In this document: piece after piece, positions 24,965 through 34,804 of the stretch
Numbering within the stretch: position 1 is the stretch's first letter
Layout of the letters: the number at the start of each line of letters is the position of its first letter
Source of the DNA: an uncultured Pelagibacteraceae bacterium
Lineage (GTDB): Bacteria; Pseudomonadota; Alphaproteobacteria; Pelagibacterales; Pelagibacteraceae
Reading direction: 5' to 3'
Length of the DNA: 60,619 bases
Assembly: GCA_902623075.1 (NCBI GenBank)
Contig: CACNSD010000008.1
Span: 1-60,619, forward strand
Position numbers and translations under genes: made by a program
The notes under the pieces: model-generated
The model's database searches: none
The model's input: the letters and a program-made list of their open reading frames with translations, nothing else
What the model was told of the DNA's origin: nothing

Positions 24965-25672
24965 ATGAGTTATTTAATTTTAGTAAGACACGGTCAAAGT
25001 GTGTGGAATCTTGAAAAGAAATTTACTGGATGGGTCGATGTAGATCTGACAGAAAATGGAAAATCAGAGGCAAAAAAAGCTGGTGAATTAATAAAACAAG
25101 AAAAAATTGAAATTAATATGTATTACTCCTCTTTTCAATTAAGGGCTAAAAATACTTTAAAAATTATACAGGAAGAATTACAAGATTTTAAAGAAGTAAA
25201 GAGTGCATGGGAATTAAACGAGAGACATTATGGAGCTCTGACAGGGTTAAATAAAGATGAAATGAAAAAAAAACTTGGAGAAGAAAAAGTTCATCAATTT
25301 AGACGTTCTTGGGACCTTAGACCCGACCCTTTAGATAAAAAAAATCCATATCACCCACTAAATATTGAAATATACAAAAAAATTCCTTTAGAAAAAATTC
25401 CTGATACCGAGTCACTAAAAGATACATATGAAAGAGTAATAAAGTTTTATAGTAACGAGATAGAACAGAAATTAAGTGAAAATATTCTTATTTCTGCTCA
25501 TGGAAATTCAATTAGAGCTCTTTGCAAATATTTGTTTAATTTGAATAACAATGAGATCTCTAAACTTGAAATTCCAACAGGAAATCCACTTTTAATTGAA
25601 TTAGAAAACAGCAAAATTTCTAGTTGCAAATATCTTGATCATGAAAGAGCTAAAGATCTTTTAGTTTTTTAA
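24965..25672 (+). CDS. gpmA: 2,3-Bisphosphoglycerate-dependent phosphoglycerate mutase
   Basis: A 235-residue dPGM. The phospho-histidine motif LVRHGQSVWN (H9) is followed by FTGWVDVDLTENG, WELNERHYGALTGLN, DRR-like LRPDPLD, and SAHGNSIRALCKYL with the second active histidine. It interconverts 3- and 2-phosphoglycerate in glycolysis and gluconeogenesis. The start is ATG at 24965. Its last 23 bases overlap the convergent murU gene, so there is no room for a terminator. Confidence 0.95.
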   Translation: MSYLILVRHGQSVWNLEKKFTGWVDVDLTENGKSEAKKAGELIKQEKIEINMYYSSFQLRAKNTLKIIQEELQDFKEVKSAWELNERHYGALTGLNKDEMKKKLGEEKVHQFRRSWDLRPDPLDKKNPYHPLNIEIYKKIPLEKIPDTESLKDTYERVIKFYSNEIEQKLSENILISAHGNSIRALCKYLFNLNNNEISKLEIPTGNPLLIELENSKISSCKYLDHERAKDLLVF

Positions 25673-26339
25673 AAATATCCAGATCAGTTAAATGATAAAA
25701 ATCTTTTTGGCTTTCGTAACCAAATAATTTTTTTTGATCTATTAAGTTATTCCAAATTTCCAAAATTGAGTAATTTTCTATTTTCTCTTTAATAAATAAT
25801 TTTTTATTAATTATTTGACATCCAATGTAAATAAATTCTTTTTCAACCTCTTTGTTAATTAAATTATTTTTTAAATTAAAATCACCTTTTAAATTTTTAT
25901 CAAAACTAAATTTTTTGTTTACTAAAAGAAGAATGTTTTCTAATTTTTCAGAGAAATACATTTTTTTCATTTTTAATATCTCATCTTTGTAGTCATTACT
26001 CCAGATTGTATCTGGATTAAAAATTATAAAATGCTTTTCAGTAGAGTCTTTAATCATATTTTGAATACCTCCCCCTGTATCTAAAATATGCTCACCATCC
26101 TCAATTATTTTGATATCAATATTAAAATTTTTACTGTTTAAAAAAACTGAAAATTGATCTTTTAAATAAAAAGTATTTATTAAGATTTTTTGAATACCTA
26201 GTTTTTCAATTAAATTGATACATCTCTCCAGCATACTTACATCTTTAATCTCTAATAAGGGCTTAGGGGTATTTAAAGTAATTGGGTTTAATCTCTTACC
26301 AAAACCTGCACATAAAATTAAGGCTGTATTTATTTTCAC
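25650..26339 (-). CDS. murU: MurNAc-1-phosphate uridylyltransferase-like nucleotidyltransferase
   Basis: A 229-residue sugar-nucleotide transferase. The signature LCAGFGKRLNPIT with TPKPLLEI, the segment DGEHILDTGGG, and FNPDTIW match MurU, which makes UDP-MurNAc from MurNAc-1-phosphate. The start is GTG at 26339, four bases after the amgK stop; no ATG is available. AmgK plus MurU is the anabolic cell-wall recycling pair that bypasses fosfomycin-sensitive de novo synthesis. Close relatives include other hexose-1-phosphate transferases, but pairing with amgK favours MurU. Confidence 0.88.
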   Translation of the reverse strand: MKINTALILCAGFGKRLNPITLNTPKPLLEIKDVSMLERCINLIEKLGIQKILINTFYLKDQFSVFLNSKNFNIDIKIIEDGEHILDTGGGIQNMIKDSTEKHFIIFNPDTIWSNDYKDEILKMKKMYFSEKLENILLLVNKKFSFDKNLKGDFNLKNNLINKEVEKEFIYIGCQIINKKLFIKEKIENYSILEIWNNLIDQKKLFGYESQKDFYHLTDLDIFKKLKDL

Positions 26340-26343
26340 AACT

Positions 26344-27288
26344 TCACCTTATAAATTTTGGAAAATTATTTTTTAATAGCAACATCAAATTGTTCAATTG
26401 ATTTTGCTCTTTAATTCTATGATTAATTAATTCCCAAGCGTAAGGGATTAATTTAAGATATTTTTTTTTATTATCTCTTTCAGCTAAACGCATAAATATG
26501 CCGATTATTTTTAAATTCCTTAAAACAGATAATATTTCAAAATCTTTTTTAAATTTTTCTAAATCAATTTTTTTATTTGTCTTGATATAAAATTTAAATA
26601 CTTTCTCTTTCAGTTCATTAGATGTTTTTAATCTTACGTCGTCAATTAAAGATGCTAAATCGTAAGCTCTATTGCCTATTAGTGCATCTTGGCTATCTAT
26701 CACTGCAATTTTTTTATTGTAATACATCAAATTTGAAACATGAAAATCTCTATGAACAAATGTAACATTTTTATAATTTAACTTTGATAATAATTTTTTT
26801 ATCTCTAATCTAAATTTTTTTTTAAATTGAATACTTTTGGATTTAGACAATATCCTTGGTACATACCAGTCACAAAAAAGTTTAGTTTCATCAAACAAAA
26901 TTTTGTTTTTATATTCTTGAATTTTATATAATTTGTTTTTAAAATTTTTTACTTTTTTATCTTTTATTAATTGTATTTTATTTAAGATTTTTATTATCTT
27001 TTTAAAAATGAGATATTTATTATTCTTTTGGTTTTTTAAAATTTGAAACAAAGTTTGATCTCCAAAGTCATTTATTTCTAGATAATTATTAATATAATTT
27101 TCACTTATAAGATTTGGTGCTAAAATTTTGTTTTTAATTAAAATTTTATTTATCGCATCATAAATTAAAAGATCTTTTAACTTTTCTTTCTTGGATATTA
27201 CAATAATAGATTTATTTTCTCTGTTTCTATAAAATTCTCTAAAAGACGCATCACCTTTTATTTTTTTTAATTTTGCAAAGCTTTTCAT
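26344..27288 (-). CDS. amgK: N-acetylmuramate/N-acetylglucosamine kinase (AmgK-like)
   Basis: A 314-residue member of the aminoglycoside-phosphotransferase fold, counted from the ATG at 27288. The ATP/active-site loop is FVHRDFHVSNLMYY, followed by the metal-binding IDSQDALIG. The N-terminal GDASFREFYR is a common AmgK opening. It phosphorylates the anomeric position of MurNAc, handing MurNAc-1-phosphate to MurU next door. The order ahcY-tsaE-amgK-murU recurs in alphaproteobacteria. The protein is extremely rich in lysine, isoleucine and asparagine. Confidence 0.87.
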   Translation of the reverse strand: MKSFAKLKKIKGDASFREFYRNRENKSIIVISKKEKLKDLLIYDAINKILIKNKILAPNLISENYINNYLEINDFGDQTLFQILKNQKNNKYLIFKKIIKILNKIQLIKDKKVKNFKNKLYKIQEYKNKILFDETKLFCDWYVPRILSKSKSIQFKKKFRLEIKKLLSKLNYKNVTFVHRDFHVSNLMYYNKKIAVIDSQDALIGNRAYDLASLIDDVRLKTSNELKEKVFKFYIKTNKKIDLEKFKKDFEILSVLRNLKIIGIFMRLAERDNKKKYLKLIPYAWELINHRIKEQNQLNNLMLLLKNNFPKFIR

Positions 27289-27304
27289 CAAAATAAGTTT
27301 TAAT

Positions 27305-27751
27305 TTAAACTTTTATATCTACAGTTCTATCATTTAATTGATTTAAATAATTAAATGTTAAAGTTATAAATTTTATATTTTTATCAGCAATCAATTGCGG
27401 CCATTCTATAAGTGTTATTAATTTGTTATCTTTTTCAAAAATATCTAAATTATTTATATCTTCTTTCCTATTAATTCTAAATAAATCATAATGTTTTATT
27501 CTTATATCTTTCACCTGATACTCATTTAATAAACTAAATGTAGGGCTTGTAATTTCTGTTTGTGTTAAATTATTTAATTTTTGATACTCATTTATAAAAT
27601 ATTTAACAAAGGTTGTTTTACCAACGCCCATCTCTCCATATAAAAAAACAAACTCGCCGCCTTTAAGGTATTTTGTAAATTCTTTAGCTAATTCTTTAGT
27701 TAACTTCTCTGAAGTGATATCGATTGTGCTATCTTTAATAGCGATAGGCAT
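27305..27751 (-). CDS. tsaE: tRNA threonylcarbamoyladenosine biosynthesis ATPase TsaE
   Basis: A 148-residue protein counted from the ATG at 27751; a TTG at 27778 would add nine residues. Walker A is GEMGVGKTT (39-47), followed by the TsaE signature [11 protein letters not shown] and the later IEWPQL. It works with TsaB, TsaC and TsaD to make t6A at position 37 of ANN-decoding tRNAs. Its start lies 17 bases inside ahcY, so they are co-transcribed. The kinase gene amgK follows after 16 bases. Confidence 0.93.
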   Translation of the reverse strand: MPIAIKDSTIDITSEKLTKELAKEFTKYLKGGEFVFLYGEMGVGKTTFVKYFINEYQKLNNLTQTEITSPTFSLLNEYQVKDIRIKHYDLFRINRKEDINNLDIFEKDNKLITLIEWPQLIADKNIKFITLTFNYLNQLNDRTVDIKV

Positions 27752-29021
27752 CTGGTTTGAAAGGACCTTCTGTTCCAACGCTTATATAATCTGCTTGCTC
27801 TTTTGATAATTTTGTTAGTTTTGCCCCAACTTTTTTTAAATGCAAAGTTGCCACTTTTTCATCTAAATGTTTTGGAAGTACATAAACTTTATTTTCATAA
27901 TTTTTATGATTATGCCAAAGTTCTATTTGAGCAATAACTTGATTAGTAAATGATGCACTCATTACAAAACTTGGATGTCCAGTTGCACAACCAAGATTAA
28001 CTAATCTTCCTTCAGCTAAAAGAATAATTCTTTTACCACTAGGCAACTCTATTTCATGCACTTGGGGTTTTACTTCAGTCCACTTATAATTTTTAAGAGC
28101 CTCAACTTGTATTTCATTATCAAAGTGACCAATATTACATAAGATGGCTCTATCCTTCATATCTCTCATATGGTCTGCGGTAACAATATCTTTGTTACCT
28201 GTAGCTGTTACAACTATATCCGCTCTACTTATAGCCTCCTCCATTAATACCACTTCATAACCTTCCATTGCAGCTTGAAGAGCACAAATTGGATCTGCCT
28301 CGGTAACTAAAACTCTAGCTCCACTTTGTCTTAAGGATGCAGCACTTCCTTTTCCAACATCTCCAAAACCAGCAACAATAGCAATTTTTCCAGACATCAT
28401 TACATCTGTGGCTCTTCTTATCCCGTCTACTAAACTTTCTCTACATCCATATAAATTGTCAAATTTTGACTTTGTAACAGAATCATTTACGTTTATTGCA
28501 GGAACCAAAAGTGATTTATCTTTTTCCATTTTATTTAGTGCTTTAATTCCAGTGGTAGTCTCCTCTGACACACCCTTAATATCTTTCATTAAATCCTGAT
28601 ACTCGTTATGCATGATAGCTGTTAAATCTCCACCATCATCTAATAACATGTTGGGTTTCCAGTCTGGTTTTCCTACTATAGTTTGTTTTATGCACCATAA
28701 ATACTCTTTCTCTGTTTCACCTTTCCATGCATAAACAGGGATCCCAGCCTTTGCAATTGCAGCAGCTGCATGATCTTGAGTTGAAAAAATATTACAAGAA
28801 GACCATCTTACCTCAGCACCTAATGCAACTAAAGTCTCAATTAATACAGCTGTTTGAATTGTCATATGTAAACATCCAATAATTCTTGCACCCTTTAAAG
28901 GTTTTTCCTTAGAATACTCTTCTCTTAAAGCCATTAAACCGGGCATTTCACTTTCAGCTATTGAAATTTCTTTCCTGCCAAAATCTGCTTGAGATATGTC
29001 TTTTACTTTATAATCTTCCAT
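27735..29021 (-). CDS. ahcY: Adenosylhomocysteinase
   Basis: A 428-residue SAH hydrolase, the usual bacterial length. Key segments are [34 protein letters not shown], the NAD site [25 protein letters not shown], and the C-terminal [10 protein letters not shown] that completes the partner's active site in the tetramer. It splits S-adenosylhomocysteine into adenosine and homocysteine, recycling the methyl cycle that the SAM-II-controlled metX gene also feeds. A candidate promoter lies directly upstream and would give little or no leader. Confidence 0.97.
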   Translation of the reverse strand: MEDYKVKDISQADFGRKEISIAESEMPGLMALREEYSKEKPLKGARIIGCLHMTIQTAVLIETLVALGAEVRWSSCNIFSTQDHAAAAIAKAGIPVYAWKGETEKEYLWCIKQTIVGKPDWKPNMLLDDGGDLTAIMHNEYQDLMKDIKGVSEETTTGIKALNKMEKDKSLLVPAINVNDSVTKSKFDNLYGCRESLVDGIRRATDVMMSGKIAIVAGFGDVGKGSAASLRQSGARVLVTEADPICALQAAMEGYEVVLMEEAISRADIVVTATGNKDIVTADHMRDMKDRAILCNIGHFDNEIQVEALKNYKWTEVKPQVHEIELPSGKRIILLAEGRLVNLGCATGHPSFVMSASFTNQVIAQIELWHNHKNYENKVYVLPKHLDEKVATLHLKKVGAKLTKLSKEQADYISVGTEGPFKPDAYRY

Positions 29022-29028
29022 GGCAAGC

Positions 29029-29056
29029 TTTATACATCTAGGATTTTATTTATCAA
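29029..29056 (-). promoter_or_regulatory. Candidate promoter for ahcY with little or no leader
   Basis: On the minus strand TTGATA (29056-29051), a 16-bp spacer and TATAAA (29034-29029) lie just before the ahcY ATG. The expected transcription start falls at about 29021-29023, within a base or two of the ATG (29021). No Shine-Dalgarno sequence is visible. Confidence 0.5.
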
Positions 29057-29063
29057 CATAAGA

Positions 29064-30605
29064 TTAAACATTGGGAAAACTTATCTCAATCATAGCTCCT
29101 TCTTTATCAATACGATTAGATGCTACAATTTCACCATCATGTAATTCAACCAAATTTTTAACTATATTCAAACCTAGACCTGAATGTTCTCCAAATTTTT
29201 CAGGTCTATTACTATAAAATCTTTTAAATATTCTTGATGTGTCTTTTTCTTTAAATCCTTGGCCTTCATCAATAATTTTGATTGATATTTTATTTTTTTC
29301 ATTAATAGAAACATCAACAAAAACATTACCACCATCTTTACTAAACGATATTGAATTATCTAATAAATTTGCAATGATTTGTTCAATTCTGTTTTCTATA
29401 CCATTTATTAAATATTTATCTTTTCCGTCATTTTTATATTTAATTTTTATTCCCTTTTTCACTTGATTAATATTATTATAATCATCAACAACAGATTGAA
29501 TGATAGGTTCAACATTAATTTTTTTCATTTTTTCTTTACTTAGTGCAACTTCGTCCTTTAACATTTGCGAATAATCAGTAATTAATCTTTCTATTCTTTG
29601 AACGTCATGACTAAGTATATTCAATAATCTATTTCTTTGATCACTATCATTTGTGTCTTGTAAAATTTCTGATGCACTTTTTAAAGATGCTAGTGGATTT
29701 CTTATTTCATGAACCAAATCTGTTGAAAAATTTTCTGCATGCGTCACTCTATTTTGAAGCTCATTTGTCATATCCTCTAAAGAATTTGATAAAAGTCCCA
29801 ATTCATCATTTCTTTTTTTAAGATTTTCAATACCAGGTTTGGCTTGACTTTTTTCTTTAATACGAATTGTATATCCAACGAGATTTTGAATTGGTTTAAT
29901 AAAATATCTACTTAACACAAAAGAAAAAATTAATATTACAAATCCTACAGATATAGCTGTTCTTATTACAAATGCTTTTCTCTCATCAATCGCTGTCTTT
30001 ATTTCATTGGCGTTTTCTGAAATAGCTAAATAACCAAGATTAATCTCATTCTTTGTAACATTCTTAATAGTTGTTACATTAAATTGATTAAAATCTTCTT
30101 GAATAAATGTATAAGGAGCTCCTAAATTTTCAGAACTAGAATAATTTTTTAATATATCTTTAAATGAAACAGGTTTTTTTTCATCGATTTTTATATTTTT
30201 TTCCTCAATAGTTTTTTCTATTTCCTCATTATCTAAACTTTCAAATTCAATTTTATCAAGTCTTGTAGAAAATGATCTTGGATCAAGATCTAAAGTATCA
30301 GTGTCTCCAATGAGGTTAAGTTGATCGTCAAAAAATATTACTCTATCTAAATTCTGAAAAATAAACCTTGTAGAAAATAAGAAACTTCTAATTTCGTCAG
30401 ATTGGAATTTTACATCTAACCTTAAAATATTATCGATAGTATTATTAATAATGTTTGTGTGATTTTGAGATTTTTTTTTTATTAAACTTGGCTGAATATT
30501 ATTCAGATATATAAATGTAAATAATCCAATAATTGTAAAAATTACAAAATTTATAAATAAAAATTTCTTTAATATAGATAAAGTTTTTAAGTATTTACTA
30601 AACAT
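29064..30605 (-). CDS. chvG: ChvG/ExoS-like sensor histidine kinase
   Basis: A 513-residue inner-membrane kinase. A first membrane segment (about 13-33) is followed by a periplasmic sensor region to about 205. A second membrane segment and a HAMP region lead to the H-box LVHEIRNPLASLKSA with H299. The ATPase end shows ANLLDNSISFS, DEGQGF and HSGLGLNIVKNLV. The two-segment layout and the paired ChvI regulator upstream (stop and start overlap, TAATG) suggest the ChvG/ChvI system, which in relatives responds to acid or envelope stress. The signal in this organism is unknown. Confidence 0.88.
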   Translation of the reverse strand: MFSKYLKTLSILKKFLFINFVIFTIIGLFTFIYLNNIQPSLIKKKSQNHTNIINNTIDNILRLDVKFQSDEIRSFLFSTRFIFQNLDRVIFFDDQLNLIGDTDTLDLDPRSFSTRLDKIEFESLDNEEIEKTIEEKNIKIDEKKPVSFKDILKNYSSSENLGAPYTFIQEDFNQFNVTTIKNVTKNEINLGYLAISENANEIKTAIDERKAFVIRTAISVGFVILIFSFVLSRYFIKPIQNLVGYTIRIKEKSQAKPGIENLKKRNDELGLLSNSLEDMTNELQNRVTHAENFSTDLVHEIRNPLASLKSASEILQDTNDSDQRNRLLNILSHDVQRIERLITDYSQMLKDEVALSKEKMKKINVEPIIQSVVDDYNNINQVKKGIKIKYKNDGKDKYLINGIENRIEQIIANLLDNSISFSKDGGNVFVDVSINEKNKISIKIIDEGQGFKEKDTSRIFKRFYSNRPEKFGEHSGLGLNIVKNLVELHDGEIVASNRIDKEGAMIEISFPNV

Positions 30606-31312
30606 TAGCTAACATTCCATCTATATCCACTACCATACCTAGTTTCAATAGCTGAAAAATCAGGATCTACTTTTTTAAATTTTTTTCTAATTCTTTTAAC
30701 ATGACTATCAATAGTTCTATCCTCGATATCTGTGTCCTCTCTGTAAGCTATATCCATCAGTTGAGCTCTTTCTTTGATTATACCAGGCCTCTTTGCTAAT
30801 TCTTTAACGATTAAAAACTCAGTTGTTGTCAATTTATCAGGTAACTGTTTTCCATTCCATTCACACTCAAGTTGTGATGGATCTAATTTTAATCTTCCAT
30901 GAGATATCAGGCTTTTATTTTCCTCTAGAATATTATTTGTATCTTTTTTTCTTAACTGCACTCTAATTCTTTCAATCAAAACTTTTATAGAAAAACCTCC
31001 TGATTTTTTTACAAAATCATCTGCGCCCAGCTTTAGACCTAACAACTCATCGATTTCATCATCTTTAGATGTTAAAAAAATTACTGGTAAGGAAGTTTTT
31101 TTTCGAAGTTTTTTTAGTAATTCTTCCCCATCCATTTTGGGCATCTTTATATCTATGACTGCTAAGTCAGGTGGCATTCTGGTTAAACCAATTAATGCGC
31201 TTTCACCATCAATGTATGTTTGAACTTTAAAGCCCTCTTTTTCTAAAGCAATACTTAAACTTGTTAAAATATTTCTGTCATCATCTATTAAAGCTATTGT
31301 TTGTTTTTGCAT
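30605..31312 (-). CDS. chvI: ChvI-like OmpR-family response regulator
   Basis: A 235-residue regulator with a receiver domain (phospho-acceptor D54 in AVIDIKMPKMDG, acidic pocket IDDD at 9-12) and an OmpR-type winged helix ending DSHVKRIRKKFKKVDPDF and GSGYRW. The receiver contains LGADDFVKKSGGFSIKVLIERI, close to ChvI. It is the DNA-binding partner of the kinase encoded directly downstream. The start is ATG at 31312, with a 50-base gap to polA, whose transcript probably runs into it. Confidence 0.93.
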   Translation of the reverse strand: MQKQTIALIDDDRNILTSLSIALEKEGFKVQTYIDGESALIGLTRMPPDLAVIDIKMPKMDGEELLKKLRKKTSLPVIFLTSKDDEIDELLGLKLGADDFVKKSGGFSIKVLIERIRVQLRKKDTNNILEENKSLISHGRLKLDPSQLECEWNGKQLPDKLTTTEFLIVKELAKRPGIIKERAQLMDIAYREDTDIEDRTIDSHVKRIRKKFKKVDPDFSAIETRYGSGYRWNVS

Positions 31313-31362
31313 AAAGTATTTTAAAAATACTAAATTGTCCTAATTTGGGCAATGTTATAAAT

Positions 31363-34137
31363 TTAATGTAACATGCCCCAATTATCTCCAACATTAATAT
31401 CAACCGTTAAAGGAGTTGAAAAAGAATGATAATCACTCTGAGCCACACTGGTCATCTCTTTTTCAATTAATGTAATCATTACTTTTTCATCTTTTTTTGG
31501 AATTTCAAAAATTAATTCATCATGAATTTGTAAGAGCATTTTTGAGTTAGAATTTTTTACTTCTGATAATTTCTTATCTAATCTTATCATAGCTAATCTC
31601 ATTACTTCAGAAGCAGAACCCTGGATAGGAGCATTTATTGCGGCACGTTCTTGAAAATTTCTGACATTAAAGTTTTTGTCATTTATTCCGTTAAAATGAG
31701 ATCTTCTTCCAAAAATATTGTTTACATATCCACTTTTTCTACAAAATTTAATTGTATTATCCATATACACTTTTATTTCTGGAAACTTAGCAAAATATGA
31801 ATTCAAAAATTCCTCTGCTTCATAATTAGAAACGTTTATTTGCTTAGCTAATCCATATTGCGAAATTCCATAAATAATTCCAAAATTAATGGCCTTAGCC
31901 TTTCTTCTGTGGTCTTGATTAACTTTTTTAATATCAATATTAAATATTTGGCTAGCTGTTAAAGAGTGAATATCTTCTTTATTTTTAAAAGCTTTTTTTA
32001 GTTCTTTTACATCTGCCAGGTCTGCTAAAATTCTCATCTCAATTTGATTGTAATCCGCAGAAATTAATAGGTGCCCTTTTTTTGCAGTGAAAGCTTTTCT
32101 TATATCTTTTCCATCCTCTGATTTAATTGGAATGTTTTGCAAGTTGGGATCACTAGATGCTAGTCTTCCAGTCGTTGTAGCAGCCAACAAAAACGAAGTA
32201 TGAACTCTTTTTGTATTTGGGTTTAAATGTTCAGGCAAAGCATCTGAGTAAGTATTTTTTAATTTTGAAACTTGTCTCCAGTCTAAAATTAATTTTGGAA
32301 ACTCATGACCTTTAAAAGCTAAATCCTCTAAAACACTTGCACTTGTAGCAAAACTTCCTTTTTTTGTTTTCTTTAATCCAGCTATTTTTAAGTCATTATA
32401 AATTATTTCACCTAATTGCTTTGGGGATGCAATATTGAACTCTTTTTTAGAAATTTTAAATACTTCTTTTTCAAGCTTTTGAATTTTTTTTTCAAATTTA
32501 GATGAAAGAGATTTTAAAAACTTACTATCAATTTCAACTCCCTCTATTTCCATAAATGCGAGAATTTTAATTAATGGCTTTTCGAAAATTTCGTAAATAT
32601 TTATCATTTTTTCTGATTTTAAATTTTTGATAAATTTCTTGTATAATCTAAAAGTAATATCAGCATCTTCAGCAGCGTAATCTTTTGCTTTTTCTAATTC
32701 TACTTCACTAAAATTAATTTCTTTCTTACCTGTGCCTACCATCTCTTTAAAAGAAATAGTTTTATGTCCCAAATGAATTTCTGATAAAGTATCCATATTA
32801 TGTCTATTTTTTCCTGAATCTAAGACATAAGACATCAGCATTGTATCTTCCATTGATGAGAGCGTTATTCCACACTTATAAAATACGATAAAATCAAATT
32901 TTATATTTTGACCTATTTTCTTTATACTAGGATCCTCTAATATTTTTTTTAATTTTTTAATTACTGCATCTTTTTTAAGACATTTGGGTGACTTATGACC
33001 AACTGGTATGTAGCATGCTTTTCCAATTTTTGAGCAAAGAGAAATACCCACTAAATCTGCTTGGTGAGGATCTAATGAAGTGGTTTCCGTATCTACAGCA
33101 ACTTCGCCAACTTCTTCTGCTTCCTCTATCCATTTATCAATTTGATCTAAACTGTTGATTAAAAAATAATTTTTATTATTAATGGTTTGTTGTTTTTCCA
33201 GATTTTGAGTTTCTATCTTATTGCTTTCTAGTTCAGGTTCCCCATAAGCAGAAATTGCAGAGCTTAAAAGCCTATTAAATTCCATTTCTCTTAAAAATTT
33301 ATATAATTTGTCCTTATTTATATTTTGCAATTTAAATTCACTTAGTTCTCTATTAACAGGAGAGTTGTGATCAAGTGTTACAAGTTTTTTACTTATTAAT
33401 GCTTTATCTTTGTTCTCAATTAAAGTTTCTCTTCTTTTGTTTTGCTTAATCTCATTAGCAGATTTTAGTAAATTTTCTAAAGATCCATATTTATTAATTA
33501 ACTCCGCGGCCGTCTTAACGCCTATCCCCGGAACGCCAGGAACATTATCACTGCTGTCTCCTGCTAAAGATTGCACATCAATAACTTTTGAGGCATCTAC
33601 TCCAAATTTTTTTACTACATCATCATCAGTTATAAATTTGTTTTTCATAGGATCAAAAATTCGAACTCCTTTTTTATAAAGCTGCATTAAATCTTTATCC
33701 GATGAAACAATTGTAACTTTTGCTCCCTTTTTAAGGATTTGATCAACATAAGTAGCTATTAAATCATCTGCTTCATAATTGGGTAAATCTACAGATGGTA
33801 AATTAAATGCTAAGACTGATTTTCTTATATACTCAAATTGTGGAGCTAAATCGTCAGGCGCCTCTGATCTATTAGCTTTGTAATCGCTATAAATTTCATT
33901 CCTAAAAGTTTTTCTTGCTGAATCAAATATCACAGCAAAGTGCGTTGGTTTTTGTAAGTTTTGATTAGATTTTGAGTCCTCTAATAATTTAAATAACATG
34001 CTGCAAAAACCACTTACAGCACCTGTTGGAAGTCCATCACTTTTTCTCGTCAATGGGGGCAGAGCATAATAAGCTCTAAATATATATCCAGAACCATCAA
34101 TTAAATAAAAGTGATCTGTTTTTTGAATTTTATTCAT
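31363..34137 (-). CDS. polA: DNA polymerase I
   Basis: A 924-residue full-length enzyme with all three domains. The 5' nuclease comprises residues 1 to about 300 and includes YEADDLIATY and PGVPGIGVKTAAELI. The proofreading 3'-5' exonuclease keeps its metal motif VAVDTETTSLD. The polymerase domain covers the last 400 residues, with TGRLASSDPNLQNIP, SADYNQIEMRILADL and QIHDELIFE. It fills repair gaps and removes Okazaki primers. Proofreading looks intact, unlike the decayed exonuclease of some reduced genomes. Confidence 0.97.
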   Translation of the reverse strand: MNKIQKTDHFYLIDGSGYIFRAYYALPPLTRKSDGLPTGAVSGFCSMLFKLLEDSKSNQNLQKPTHFAVIFDSARKTFRNEIYSDYKANRSEAPDDLAPQFEYIRKSVLAFNLPSVDLPNYEADDLIATYVDQILKKGAKVTIVSSDKDLMQLYKKGVRIFDPMKNKFITDDDVVKKFGVDASKVIDVQSLAGDSSDNVPGVPGIGVKTAAELINKYGSLENLLKSANEIKQNKRRETLIENKDKALISKKLVTLDHNSPVNRELSEFKLQNINKDKLYKFLREMEFNRLLSSAISAYGEPELESNKIETQNLEKQQTINNKNYFLINSLDQIDKWIEEAEEVGEVAVDTETTSLDPHQADLVGISLCSKIGKACYIPVGHKSPKCLKKDAVIKKLKKILEDPSIKKIGQNIKFDFIVFYKCGITLSSMEDTMLMSYVLDSGKNRHNMDTLSEIHLGHKTISFKEMVGTGKKEINFSEVELEKAKDYAAEDADITFRLYKKFIKNLKSEKMINIYEIFEKPLIKILAFMEIEGVEIDSKFLKSLSSKFEKKIQKLEKEVFKISKKEFNIASPKQLGEIIYNDLKIAGLKKTKKGSFATSASVLEDLAFKGHEFPKLILDWRQVSKLKNTYSDALPEHLNPNTKRVHTSFLLAATTTGRLASSDPNLQNIPIKSEDGKDIRKAFTAKKGHLLISADYNQIEMRILADLADVKELKKAFKNKEDIHSLTASQIFNIDIKKVNQDHRRKAKAINFGIIYGISQYGLAKQINVSNYEAEEFLNSYFAKFPEIKVYMDNTIKFCRKSGYVNNIFGRRSHFNGINDKNFNVRNFQERAAINAPIQGSASEVMRLAMIRLDKKLSEVKNSNSKMLLQIHDELIFEIPKKDEKVMITLIEKEMTSVAQSDYHSFSTPLTVDINVGDNWGMLH

Positions 34138-34252
34138 GGAATATAATTAAATATTACAATGCTAACGCATTCTGTATATAAAAAAAATTTACTTTCAATT
34201 ATAATAATAATTATAAGTAGATTATTTTTTATATTTTGAGTATTATTTAATA

Positions 34253-34804
34253 ATGGAATTAACAAAAAATCTCACACAAGCTCAACTAATTAAATCACTG
34301 GTTGTTATTGTTCTTGGTTCAATATTACTTACAATATCAGCAAAAATTAAAATTCCTTTCTATCCAGTTCCCATGACTATGCAAACTTTTGTTGTATTAT
34401 TTTTAGGAATAAGTTTAGGTTATAAAATTGCATTAGCTACAGTTGGTCTATATTTAATTGAAGGAATTGCAGGTTTTCCTGTATTTTCAAATTCCCCTGA
34501 AAAAGGTGTTGGGCTAGTTTACTTTACAGGACCAACTATGGGTTACTTAATTGGTTTTTTAACGGCTTGTTACTTAGCTTCTAAAATAAAGATTGAGGAT
34601 AATTTTTTTATTATTTTACTTAAATTAATTATTGCAACCTCTACAATCTATATTCTGGGTCTATTATGGCTTGGCACATTAATTGGATGGGATAAGCCAA
34701 TTTTTGCTTTAGGTGCAAAACCATTTTTATTAGCTGAGATATTTAAAATTATGCTTTTAGCTCTTTTGACTAAGCAAATAATAAAAATTAAAAAATTTAT
34801 CTAG
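34253..34804 (+). CDS. bioY: Biotin transporter BioY
   Basis: A 183-residue membrane protein with about six segments. The signature KIKIPFYPVPMTMQTFVVLFL, the segment GVGLVYFTGPTMGYLIGF and the late GAKPFLLAEIFKI are BioY blocks. It binds biotin as the S-component of an ECF transporter; some BioY proteins work alone. No ECF ATPase or BioN gene is in the window. SAR11 cells are widely B-vitamin dependent, which fits a stand-alone importer. The gene's end overlaps the convergent RegA-like gene by eight bases. Confidence 0.94.
   Translation: MELTKNLTQAQLIKSLVVIVLGSILLTISAKIKIPFYPVPMTMQTFVVLFLGISLGYKIALATVGLYLIEGIAGFPVFSNSPEKGVGLVYFTGPTMGYLIGFLTACYLASKIKIEDNFFIILLKLIIATSTIYILGLLWLGTLIGWDKPIFALGAKPFLLAEIFKIMLLALLTKQIIKIKKFI

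Noticed and set aside
34158..34171. Small hairpin AATGC-TAAC-GCATT upstream of polA
   Set aside because: A five-bp stem without a T run is too weak to call a terminator or a regulator.
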